Shown one piece after another: positions 57,020 to 64,000 of a DNA stretch of 64,000 bases; positions within the stretch are counted from its first letter, which is position 1, and every line of letters begins with the position of its first letter. The DNA comes from Shouchella clausii (lineage in GTDB: Bacteria > Bacillota > Bacilli > Bacillales > Bacillaceae_D). Location of the stretch: contig NZ_BCXJ01000006.1 in the NCBI RefSeq assembly GCF_001598215.1, positions 62,001 to 126,000 of the forward strand. The letters run 5' to 3'. The notes beneath the pieces were generated by a model. It searched no databases. It was not told where the DNA came from and saw only the letters and a list, made by a program, of their open reading frames with translations. Position numbers and translations under genes: made by a program.

Positions 57020-57050
57020 GGGGATCCCTCTTTTCCAAACAAATTTCAAA

Positions 57051-57080
57051 AAAATAAAGTGGCTTTCGCCACTTTATTTT
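57051..57080 (-). terminator. Hairpin at the rny stop codon
   Basis: 12-bp stem AAAATAAAGTGG / CCACTTTATTTT, 6-base loop, with a T run on the minus strand. The upstream arm includes the rny stop codon, so ribosomes could affect its folding. Confidence 0.75.
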
Positions 57081-58651
57081 GCGTATTCCACAGCACGTGT
57101 TTCGCGAATGACAGTCACTCGAATATGACCTGGGTAATCAAGCTCTTGCTCAATTTTTTTCGTTATGTCACGCGCTAGTTTATGGGCCAATGCATCGTCG
57201 ACGACATCTGGCCGAACCATGATCCGCACTTCACGCCCAGCTTGAATGGCAAACGTTTTTTCAACGCCATCAAACGACTCAGAAATCTCCTCGAGCTTTT
57301 CAAGGCGGCGTATATACGTTTCAAGTGTTTCCCGTCTTGCGCCGGGACGAGCAGCAGACAATGCATCAGCGGCAGCAACAAGCGTCGAAATAATCGACGT
57401 GGACTCGGTGTCGCCATGATGCGAAGCAATTGCATTAATGACAACAGGATGCTCCTTATATTTTGTCGCAAGCTCGACGCCAATTTCAACGTGGCTGCCT
57501 TCAACTTCATGGTCAATCGCCTTGCCGATATCATGCAAAAGGCCTGCACGTTTTGCTAGCTTCACGTCTTCACCAAGCTCTGCCGCCATAATCCCTGCTA
57601 GATGGGCTACTTCCATCGAATGCTTTAAGACATTCTGGCCATAGCTTGTACGGAAGCGCAGCCTGCCCAAAATTTTGATCAGATCAGGGTGGAGGCCGTG
57701 TACGCCAACTTCAAATGTCGTCTGCTCGCCGTACTCGCGAATCGTTTCGTCGACCTCACGCCGCGATTTATCCACCATTTCTTCAATCCGGGCAGGATGA
57801 ATCCGTCCGTCTTGGACAAGTTTCTCCAGAGCTGAACGGGCAATTTCGCGACGAATTGGATCAAATCCTGATAAAATGACCGCTTCCGGCGTATCGTCAA
57901 TAATTAAATCGATCCCCGTCAACGTTTCTAACGCGCGAATATTCCGCCCTTCACGGCCGATAATGCGCCCTTTCATTTCATCATTAGGCAAATTGACAAC
58001 AGAGACCGTCGTCTCGGCCACGTGGTCAGCTGAGCAACGCTGAATGGCAAGAGACAAAATTTCTTTCGAGCGTTTATCTGCCGTTTCCTTTGCCTCGGCT
58101 GTTTTTTCTTTAATCAAAAGAGCCGTTTCATGGGCAATTTCTTGTTCAACCTCTTGTCGGATGATCATTCGGGCTTCTTCCCGTGACAATCCGGATACTC
58201 GTTCCAGTTCCTGTTTTTGTTCAACAAGCAACTGGCTCATTTTACTTTCCATCTCTTCAACTTGTCGTTGTTTTTTGGCGAGAGATTCCTCCCGTTTTTC
58301 TAACGATTCTTCTTTTTTATCGAGAGTTTCGCTTTTGCGGTCGAGAATCTCTTCTTTTTGGACCAAACGATGCTCTTGTTTCTGAATCTCATTTCTTCGC
58401 TCACGAACCTCACGCTCGGCGTCACTACGAAGCTTATGGACTTCGTCTTTCACTTCCAAAATCGCTTCTTTTTTATTCGTTTCTGCTTCGCGCTTGGCGT
58501 CATCAATCATTTGCTTTGCTGCGTGTTCCGCACTTGATATTTTCGCTTCAGCGACTGATTTTCGAACAAGATATCCAACAACTGCAAAAACTACAGAGAA
58601 AGCAAGTACAATGAGGCAGAGAACCAAGAGACTCAACGTATAACTTGGCAT
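57074..58651 (-). CDS. rny: Ribonuclease Y (525 aa)
   Basis: Membrane-anchored endoribonuclease that starts mRNA decay. One N-terminal membrane helix (about 5-25), a long coiled coil (30-190, repeated [13 protein letters not shown] pattern), a KH domain ([15 protein letters not shown]), and an HD domain ([20 protein letters not shown]). Start at the ATG at 58651 after AGGGAGGTG. The RicA protein at 52794-53213 is part of a complex modulating this enzyme. Normally just downstream of recA; here a Mre11/Rad50-like operon is in between. Confidence 0.97.
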   Translation of the reverse strand: MPSYTLSLLVLCLIVLAFSVVFAVVGYLVRKSVAEAKISSAEHAAKQMIDDAKREAETNKKEAILEVKDEVHKLRSDAEREVRERRNEIQKQEHRLVQKEEILDRKSETLDKKEESLEKREESLAKKQRQVEEMESKMSQLLVEQKQELERVSGLSREEARMIIRQEVEQEIAHETALLIKEKTAEAKETADKRSKEILSLAIQRCSADHVAETTVSVVNLPNDEMKGRIIGREGRNIRALETLTGIDLIIDDTPEAVILSGFDPIRREIARSALEKLVQDGRIHPARIEEMVDKSRREVDETIREYGEQTTFEVGVHGLHPDLIKILGRLRFRTSYGQNVLKHSMEVAHLAGIMAAELGEDVKLAKRAGLLHDIGKAIDHEVEGSHVEIGVELATKYKEHPVVINAIASHHGDTESTSIISTLVAAADALSAARPGARRETLETYIRRLEKLEEISESFDGVEKTFAIQAGREVRIMVRPDVVDDALAHKLARDITKKIEQELDYPGHIRVTVIRETRAVEYAK

Positions 58652-58790
58652 CGTTTCACCTCCCTTGCTATCCAATTGTTGGTTTTAACGGTGCATTCAC
58701 GTTTGCTAAATTACAGGTCAAACTTACATAAAATACAGCCTTTTTTACACACTGTATCATTTCTTATTCTACGCTCAGTCGCAGGCGATG

Positions 58791-59453
58791 TCAAGGTTTG
58801 GAAATCTCTTCTATTTGGCTAAGTCCATCGCGAATGGACACTGAAAAGGCTTTGTCGCCTGATTCGGCTAAGTGATGGTTATGGGTAATCATTATGATTT
58901 GCCTGCCAAACATCGTTGCTAGCGATTTTAAAAATTCGTATAAGTAATGGGTATACTCCCCTGACACATGCTTGCCTGGCTCATCAAGCAACAGCGGCCC
59001 AGCCTGGCGCGGCTGTGTCGTTTCCATCAAGGCAACGCGAAGCGCCAATGTCACAATATCCACGACACCGCCGCCTCTGGCGTCCTGGGGCTTCGTCTTC
59101 ACACGAATGCCTTCATAATCAGAAATGACGTACATGTCCGCAACTGCACGGTTGCCGTGCTCTTCTAATTCGATTTCAAATGAGACAAGCGGTCCAAATA
59201 CGTACTGGAGCGCATTTGTCACCAACGTCTCCATTTGCTGTTTGGCTTGCTCCCTGGCATATTCCGCTGATTGTTGCAAAAGAACACGCGCCTTTTCGTA
59301 CGTATCGACCGTGTCTTCCATATGAACAAGTTCCGCTTCAGCCGCTTCAAGTCGTTCTTGCAACATCCGCTTCTTTTCATCAAGGCGCATCCATTGGTCT
59401 CTCGCTTGCTGGAGGGCGTTTTCTAACTGCTCCAGCTCCCGTTCACTGCTCAC
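58791..59453 (-). CDS. Rad50/SbcC-like ATPase, C-terminal half (220 aa)
   Basis: Begins with a coiled coil (about 1-95), then the C-terminal ATPase lobe: signature-like block ARGGGVVDIVTLALRVAL (instead of LSGGE), Walker B GPLLLDEPGKHV and a switch histidine in IMITHNHHLAE. It lacks a P-loop, which lies in the separate protein at 59694-61130. The GTG at 59453 has AAGGAG ten bases upstream and overlaps the preceding small gene by 11 bases; the frame also opens at 59492. The GGGVVD signature recalls phage- and clostridial-type recombination ATPases. I infer a complex of the three proteins with the phosphoesterase at 61117-62109. Confidence 0.8.
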   Translation of the reverse strand: MSSERELEQLENALQQARDQWMRLDEKKRMLQERLEAAEAELVHMEDTVDTYEKARVLLQQSAEYAREQAKQQMETLVTNALQYVFGPLVSFEIELEEHGNRAVADMYVISDYEGIRVKTKPQDARGGGVVDIVTLALRVALMETTQPRQAGPLLLDEPGKHVSGEYTHYLYEFLKSLATMFGRQIIMITHNHHLAESGDKAFSVSIRDGLSQIEEISKP

Positions 59454-59697
59454 GGCTAACAAGCTCCTTTGGAATAAGGGACCATGCTTCATCCATTGAA
59501 CGTGTGATGCTGTCTTCTAAACGTTGAATCTCTTGTTCAAGCTCCTCTGGCTTCACGCCAAGTTCCTCTAATTCACCTAACAGCCGTTGCTTTTGATTCT
59601 CTAACTCTTCAAGCTTTGCTTCAGCCCGGTAGCGGACGTCTTTTGCCTTTTCAATAGCTTGTTTCATTTTTTCCAAATCTTGTTCGACACTGTTCAT
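59443..59697 (-). CDS. Small coiled-coil protein of the split Rad50 operon (84 aa)
   Basis: Almost entirely heptad-like coiled coil (VEQDLEKMKQAIEKAKD, AKLEELENQKQRLLGELEEL), in a different frame from both neighbours. The ATG overlaps the stop of the upstream ATPase half as ATGA, and the ribosome site GGAGGGG lies about ten bases before it. It sits exactly where the second coiled-coil arm of a full Rad50/SbcC chain would begin, just after the zinc hook. It may bridge the two ATPase halves. No known family was recognised. Confidence 0.72.
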   Translation of the reverse strand: MNSVEQDLEKMKQAIEKAKDVRYRAEAKLEELENQKQRLLGELEELGVKPEELEQEIQRLEDSITRSMDEAWSLIPKELVSREQ

Positions 59698-61130
59698 CCG
59701 TGATGCTCCCCTCCATGATTAATCGCTTGCCCACAAGTCGGGCAAATACCGAGCGCTTTTAGTGTTTTCGTATAACGATCATTCAACTGCTTTTCCTCAG
59801 CCAGCTTTTCTTTCACAAACGCTTGTCCGTCAGCAGCACGTTTTGTCACTTCTGCCAACTGCCTTTTATAATCCTTTAACTTCATTAAAAGCTTCGTCGT
59901 TTCAGTCGCCTCGTTTAACTGTTGGGCTGCTTGCTCTGTCCCTTTCAATTCTGCACTGGTGGCCTTCACTGATGTATATTCGTGCTTCGTTTGCTGCCAC
60001 TGGCGTGCAAGTTTTTCGAGCCGTTCTTTTTTGGCTTGCTCCTCTTCCATTCGTACAAGCTGCTTCCTGTCTAAACTTTGCACAAAAGCTGTTTGCGCCA
60101 TTGCCTTCGTCAATGTTTGCTCATTGTCCTTTATTGCCTGGCATTGTTGCTCAAGATTTGTCAGACGCACATAACGAGCCGCCTCGTTTCGTATGGCCTG
60201 GTGAAGGCTATAAGCGCTGTCTACTTGGGCTGTTTTTGAAAGCCATAAGGAGCAAGTACTACTGTCTTTTTCGAGCCGTGTCCATTGTTCAGCCAACTGA
60301 CTAAGGCGCTTGCTTTTAACGGCCAGGGCACGCAACTGTTCATAACGAATTTCCCAATCAGCAAGCTGGGCTACACTTGCTTTTTGTTTATTGGCCTCTG
60401 CTTTGGCTCTTGTCAGCTCTATGTAACGGGCATGCCATTGCTTCAGCTTCGCCAACCTCTCCTGGGCAGCTTTGGCTAGCCGCAATTTTTCAAAGCCTTT
60501 GTCCAGTTTCGCTTTCGCCGCCTCAAGCCCATCAAATGGTGCGAGCGCCGTTTTGGCTTCCTCTACTTCTGCTTGTTTCTGTTTGATTCGTTGGCTAAGT
60601 CCGTACACATCTTTAGAGGTATCGCGGATCGCCATATCTAAATAGTGGGCACCGCTCATGCGGCCAATTGTCTTGGCGCGCAGCGATCCTGGCGCTTCCA
60701 ACAAAAAGGGCCCATCTAACTGCTGGGCAATTTGCAAATGCCACTCATTATCGCCATCGATTCGGAACGGCCTCATGCCATGGGCTTGGATCACTTCTTC
60801 AGGCACTTGGCTGCCAAACCCTTCAAGCACCAAGTCTTGCCCTCCTGGCTCTTTTAAGATATAGCGATTTTTTGAGCTTGTCCGCTCGCGGATGATGAGA
60901 CGTCCTGAGTCCATTGTGATCGTCACACGGACAAAATCCGCACCGACACGGATGAAATCTGTTCCCCTCGGCTGGTTAAACAATGCCCAGCGAACTGCCC
61001 GCAAGACGGCAGTCTTGCCGCTGTCAGATTGGCCAACAATGACATTTAGACCTTTGTCAAATTGCAGCGTGCTATCTAAATGGGATTGGAAATTTTCAAG
61101 CCTGACGCTTACAATATTATTCAGTTTCAT
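59694..61130 (-). CDS. Rad50/SbcC-like ATPase, N-terminal half with zinc hook (478 aa)
   Basis: N-terminal ATPase lobe (about 1-160) with P-loop GQSDSGKTAVLRAVRWAL, followed by IIRERTSSKNRYI and a Q-loop-like segment, then a coiled coil (about 170-460), and a zinc-hook motif CPTCG nine residues from the end of a typical Rad50 arm. No C-terminal lobe: Walker B and signature are encoded separately at 58791-59453. ATG at 61130, overlapping the phosphoesterase gene by 14 bases. Expected role: DNA end processing in double-strand break repair, next to recA. Family resemblance to phage-type recombination ATPases is from memory and should be tested. Confidence 0.82.
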   Translation of the reverse strand: MKLNNIVSVRLENFQSHLDSTLQFDKGLNVIVGQSDSGKTAVLRAVRWALFNQPRGTDFIRVGADFVRVTITMDSGRLIIRERTSSKNRYILKEPGGQDLVLEGFGSQVPEEVIQAHGMRPFRIDGDNEWHLQIAQQLDGPFLLEAPGSLRAKTIGRMSGAHYLDMAIRDTSKDVYGLSQRIKQKQAEVEEAKTALAPFDGLEAAKAKLDKGFEKLRLAKAAQERLAKLKQWHARYIELTRAKAEANKQKASVAQLADWEIRYEQLRALAVKSKRLSQLAEQWTRLEKDSSTCSLWLSKTAQVDSAYSLHQAIRNEAARYVRLTNLEQQCQAIKDNEQTLTKAMAQTAFVQSLDRKQLVRMEEEQAKKERLEKLARQWQQTKHEYTSVKATSAELKGTEQAAQQLNEATETTKLLMKLKDYKRQLAEVTKRAADGQAFVKEKLAEEKQLNDRYTKTLKALGICPTCGQAINHGGEHHG

Positions 61131-62109
61131 CACGCTCCCAGCGCTCTTCCACGACTGTCATCCGCCTTAGCGCTTCCTGTTTTACTTTGTCTTCCACACC
61201 TTGCAAAGAGGCAAGCTCGCGAATGATTTCACCCATTTGCAGCGTTTGGAAATCGGCCTGCTCTCTCACTTGCTGGACAAAGGCGTGAAGTTTTTCTTCC
61301 TGGTGGCTTGCTTTTTCGACGTAAGCCCTGTCCAACACGTCACTGCCTTTTTGAGCGACAGTCAGCGTCTCTTCCCGTAGCGTTATGCCTTCTTTTGTCA
61401 CGGTACCAATAATGACTTTAGGCAGCCGTTCTACTTCTGTCCAATGGTTGTTAATCCTCGCTATCGCACCTGGATTGCAGATAAATTTGCCGTTTTGCTC
61501 TTTAATGCCGAAGCCTGTATGGTAATGCCCTGTCAAAATAACATCGGCGCTCGTTCCCCAAATGTGGTCAATCAGCGTATGAGGAATGCCATCAGGCAGT
61601 GCTTTTTCGACGAGCATGCTATGGACAAGGTGGATCATCGCATCTGCTTCTGTTTCATTGATCGGGTAATAGTCTAGCTTAGGGTCACGCTGGTCGAGCT
61701 CGTAATGGTATGGCTGGCCAGACACTTGCACACGGACGCCAGCTTTTTCGATCAAAATCGGCTTGCCAGGATGGACGAGCTTCATAATGCCAAACGCATC
61801 AAGGAGACCAAGCATCGTCCGTGACACCGTCTCTGGGTTATGACCAAATGTATCATGGTTCCCGGAAATTGTGTATATGGGCGCTGGCGCTTCCCGGAAA
61901 ATTTGTGCGAATTGGCCAACTGTGCTTGGCGATAAGTCAGGCCTGTCAAAAACATCACCGCCGTGAAGAAGCACATCCACTTGTTCACGGTCGGCAATTG
62001 CCATTATTTCTGTAAGCTTTTGTTTCATTGTTTCTGGAAACGCATCTAAACGGTTTTTAGGCGCTGTCCCCCGAATATGGGTATCGGTAAAATATAAAAA
62101 CGTGACCAT
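61117..62109 (-). CDS. Mre11/SbcD-like metallophosphoesterase (330 aa)
   Basis: Calcineurin-like nuclease fold with all metal motifs: FTDTHIRG, LLHGGDVFDRP, ISGNHDTFG, an HxH-type LTGHYHTGFG. A C-terminal helical region (about 265-330) would contact the ATPase. Mre11/SbcD enzymes are 3'-5' exonucleases and hairpin endonucleases working with Rad50/SbcC. First gene of a four-gene overlapping operon ending before rny. The ribosome site is weak (AAGGAG about 13 bases from the ATG). recA lies 198 bp upstream on the same strand. Confidence 0.87.
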   Translation of the reverse strand: MVTFLYFTDTHIRGTAPKNRLDAFPETMKQKLTEIMAIADREQVDVLLHGGDVFDRPDLSPSTVGQFAQIFREAPAPIYTISGNHDTFGHNPETVSRTMLGLLDAFGIMKLVHPGKPILIEKAGVRVQVSGQPYHYELDQRDPKLDYYPINETEADAMIHLVHSMLVEKALPDGIPHTLIDHIWGTSADVILTGHYHTGFGIKEQNGKFICNPGAIARINNHWTEVERLPKVIIGTVTKEGITLREETLTVAQKGSDVLDRAYVEKASHQEEKLHAFVQQVREQADFQTLQMGEIIRELASLQGVEDKVKQEALRRMTVVEERWERDETE

Positions 62110-62307
62110 TTTATCCCGTCGGCTCCTTTTGCAAGTGAAACTGCTTCTTAATCCTTATAAAAAAAGCCCCCTCAACGGTTGCAGCCACTGAAATCCCGTT
62201 TTTTTCAAATACAGAGGAAAGAACATGGCGTAGGCCAGATCTTTCCTCCTCTTGTATGGGCGTCTATCAGCGGACTCTGTTCGGGAGCCTCGTAAATGTT
62301 GTTCGCT

Positions 62308-63360
62308 TTATTTTAAATCTAAAGGCACATCTTCAAAAGCTTGTTCTTCAGCTGCCTCTTCCAGCTTCGCTTCCCCGTCGAGCCCGTGGTGGTCACGAAT
62401 CAAACGCTCAATTTCAGCGGTAATTTCCGGGTTTTCTTTCAAGAATTGTTTTGAATTTTCGCGGCCTTGCCCGAGGCGGTCGCCTTTGTAAGAATACCAA
62501 GCACCGCTTTTTTCGACAATATCGAGTTCCGACGCAATGTCAAGCATCGAACCTTCCCTGGAAATGCCTTCTCCGTACATAATGTCGACTTCCGCTAAAC
62601 GGAAAGGCGGAGCTACTTTATTTTTGACGACTTTGATTTTGGTACGGTTGCCGACAATCTCATTCCCTTGCTTCAACGCCTCGGCACGGCGCACTTCCAA
62701 GCGGACGGACGAGTAAAATTTAAGGGCGCGCCCCCCTGGCGTTGTTTCTGGATTGCCGAACATAACACCGACTTTTTCACGGATTTGGTTGATGAAAATC
62801 GCAATCGTTTTCGACTTATTGATCGCTCCTGATAATTTCCGAAGCGCTTGTGACATTAAGCGTGCTTGCAAGCCAACATGCGAGTCGCCCATTTCCCCTT
62901 CAATTTCCGCTTTTGGCACGAGCGCAGCTACACTATCAATGACAATAATATCAAGAGCACCACTGCGGACGAGCGCTTCAGCAATTTCAAGTGCCTGTTC
63001 GCCTGTATCAGGTTGGGACAGCAGGAGCTCATCGATATTAACGCCTAGTTTGCTCGCATAGACAGGATCAAGGGCATGCTCAGCATCTATAAAAGCTGCT
63101 TGGCCACCATTGCGCTGCACTTCAGCAATTGCATGGAGGGCAACGGTCGTTTTACCGGAAGATTCCGGGCCATATACTTCAATGACTCTTCCTTTTGGAT
63201 AGCCGCCTACACCAAGGGCAATATCAAGGGCAAGGGCGCCGCTCGAGACCGTCGATACGCGCTGTTCAGCCTGTTCACCTAGCTTCATGACAGAGCCTTT
63301 GCCAAATTGTTTTTCAATATGGCGTAAAGCCATGTCAAGCGCTTGTTTTCTATCACTCAT
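62308..63360 (-). CDS. recA: Recombinase RecA (350 aa)
   Basis: Walker [15 protein letters not shown], Walker [15 protein letters not shown], the DNA-binding loop [16 protein letters not shown] and an acidic C-terminus mark full-length RecA. It drives strand exchange and triggers LexA cleavage. The start is the ATG at 63360 (AAGGAG, 8-base spacing). A LexA box, CGAACATTTATTCG, lies at 63478-63491, 118 bp upstream. The usual cinA gene upstream is absent from this window. A hairpin at 62215-62247 (AGGAAAGA / TCTTTCCT) may be the terminator but has no T run. Confidence 0.98.
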   Translation of the reverse strand: MSDRKQALDMALRHIEKQFGKGSVMKLGEQAEQRVSTVSSGALALDIALGVGGYPKGRVIEVYGPESSGKTTVALHAIAEVQRNGGQAAFIDAEHALDPVYASKLGVNIDELLLSQPDTGEQALEIAEALVRSGALDIIVIDSVAALVPKAEIEGEMGDSHVGLQARLMSQALRKLSGAINKSKTIAIFINQIREKVGVMFGNPETTPGGRALKFYSSVRLEVRRAEALKQGNEIVGNRTKIKVVKNKVAPPFRLAEVDIMYGEGISREGSMLDIASELDIVEKSGAWYSYKGDRLGQGRENSKQFLKENPEITAEIERLIRDHHGLDGEAKLEEAAEEQAFEDVPLDLK

Positions 63361-63477
63361 GTTCATCTCTCCTTGTCAATTCGCTCATTTCTATCGTTAT
63401 CCATGTAAGGGACAATGTTGTAAGTCTTCGCATGAGTCTATCATAACGCGTTTTGCTTCGTTTGCCAATAGTTTTTG

Positions 63478-63491
63478 CGAACATTTATTCG
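63478..63491. promoter_or_regulatory. LexA box upstream of recA
   Basis: CGAACATTTATTCG differs from the perfect Bacillus SOS palindrome CGAAC-N4-GTTCG at one core base. It lies in the recA leader, the expected place for SOS control of recA. Confidence 0.75.
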
Positions 63492-63510
63492 TCTTTTTTT
63501 ACGACAAATA

Positions 63511-63539
63511 GGAAAGACCGGGCGGAACCCGGCCTTTCC
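63511..63539 (-). terminator. Hairpin after the RNA helicase gene
   Basis: 12-bp GC-rich stem (GGAAAG-A-CCGGG / CCCGG-C-CTTTCC), 5-base loop. T enrichment on the minus strand is weak (TATTTG). Confidence 0.6.
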
Positions 63540-63596
63540 GACTGTAAATACTACGTGTTGTGGCCAAAGCAACCCAGCAAGCTTTGGTCAAGGAGT

Positions 63597-64000
63597 CTAT
63601 GAACGGCGTGAGCCTGCTGGCGTGCGCCGCTCCCGTTTCGGGCGAGGCTTAGCAGGTTCAAGATTGACGCGCGCTCCATTAATACGGGAATAGCGCAAGC
63701 CTTCATACACAAATGGCGCAGCCTCTTCTGGTACATCGACAAAGGAAAAGTTTTCAAAGATGTCGATGCGGCCAATCGATTTGACAGGAATGCCGACAAG
63801 GCGACCGATCTCTTCGCCAAGAATTTTAGGCGTTAAATTGACGTTTCGCCCAACATTGATGAAGAAGCGGACCATTCCTTTGGCACCGCCTGTGTCACCA
63901 AAGCTGTAGCCAGCATCTTCGGTTGCCGTCTCTGTCGAAAACTTTAATTTCAATAGCGCCGCAACCACTTGTTTAGGGTCTTGCTCAGCAAGAATTTCAT
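63597..64000 (-). CDS. DEAD-box RNA helicase, C-terminal part (partial)
   Basis: The final 134 codons are visible; the 5' part, including the helicase core, is beyond the right edge. The visible part begins in EILAEQDPKQVVAALLKL and contains the DbpA-type RNA-binding fold (VRFFINVGRNVNLTPKILG, SIGRIDIFENFSFVDVPEE, LRYSRINGARVNLEPA), then a basic tail (PRPKRERRTPAGS). Helicases with this fold (DbpA, DeaD, CshA groups) remodel ribosomal RNA or act with the degradosome. I cannot assign the exact member from this fragment. Confidence 0.85.
   Translation of the reverse strand, partial: EILAEQDPKQVVAALLKLKFSTETATEDAGYSFGDTGGAKGMVRFFINVGRNVNLTPKILGEEIGRLVGIPVKSIGRIDIFENFSFVDVPEEAAPFVYEGLRYSRINGARVNLEPAKPRPKRERRTPAGSRRS

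Overview
The window looks like chromosomal DNA of a spore-forming Bacillaceae bacterium, most like the alkaliphilic Shouchella (Bacillus) clausii / halodurans group. This rests on gene order and on Bacillus-only genes: sirA, ynzC, yneF, cotE, spoVS, spoVK, ricA, ymdB, tgl. Most genes lie on the minus strand with strong GGAGG-type ribosome binding sites, and several have GTG or TTG starts. No tRNA, rRNA, insertion sequence, prophage module or CRISPR array was seen.

Layout. (1) 1-8.7 kb: a heterodimeric ABC exporter (yheI/yheH type, the second gene cut by the window edge), then yneF, sirA, tkt, ynzC, yneB and a tiny membrane protein in the yneA position. All face away from lexA, and the shared intergenic region carries clustered LexA boxes. 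(2) 9.3-13.4 kb: an MFS efflux pump, a 30-residue membrane peptide, DNA polymerase IV, a DUF4269-type nucleotidyltransferase and an unknown protein. (3) 13.7-28.5 kb: an AT-rich carbohydrate island with GH2 and GH43 glycosidases, two tartronate-semialdehyde reductase paralogues, two GPH-type sugar symporters, a large putative glycoside hydrolase plus a deleted relic of its duplicate, an AraC regulator and a D-2-hydroxyacid dehydrogenase. The arrangement is best explained by tandem duplication of one module. (4) 29.3-39.2 kb: a glycolate/glyoxylate island with an IclR regulator and an apparent operon glcE-glcF-glcD-glcB-FAH protein-malic enzyme. Glycolate would go to glyoxylate, malate and pyruvate. 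The reductases of part 3 could take up glyoxylate, tartronate semialdehyde or hydroxypyruvate, so parts 3 and 4 probably cooperate.

(5) 39.8-64 kb: conserved core. glnA (no glnR beside it), ynbB, spoVK, a divergent degenerate tyrosine recombinase, hfq, miaA, an RsmJ-like methyltransferase, mutL, mutS, cotE, ricA, miaB, tgl, spoVS, ymdB, rny, a Mre11/Rad50-like operon, recA and the end of a DEAD-box RNA helicase gene.

The observations most worth checking are: mutL is broken by one extra T in a T6 run just before its C-terminal endonuclease motifs; the Rad50/SbcC-like ATPase next to recA is divided into three overlapping genes (N-terminal half with zinc hook, small coiled-coil protein, C-terminal half); the tyrosine recombinase lacks most catalytic residues; and the sugar-acid island shows duplication, a gene relic and repeated operator-like elements.
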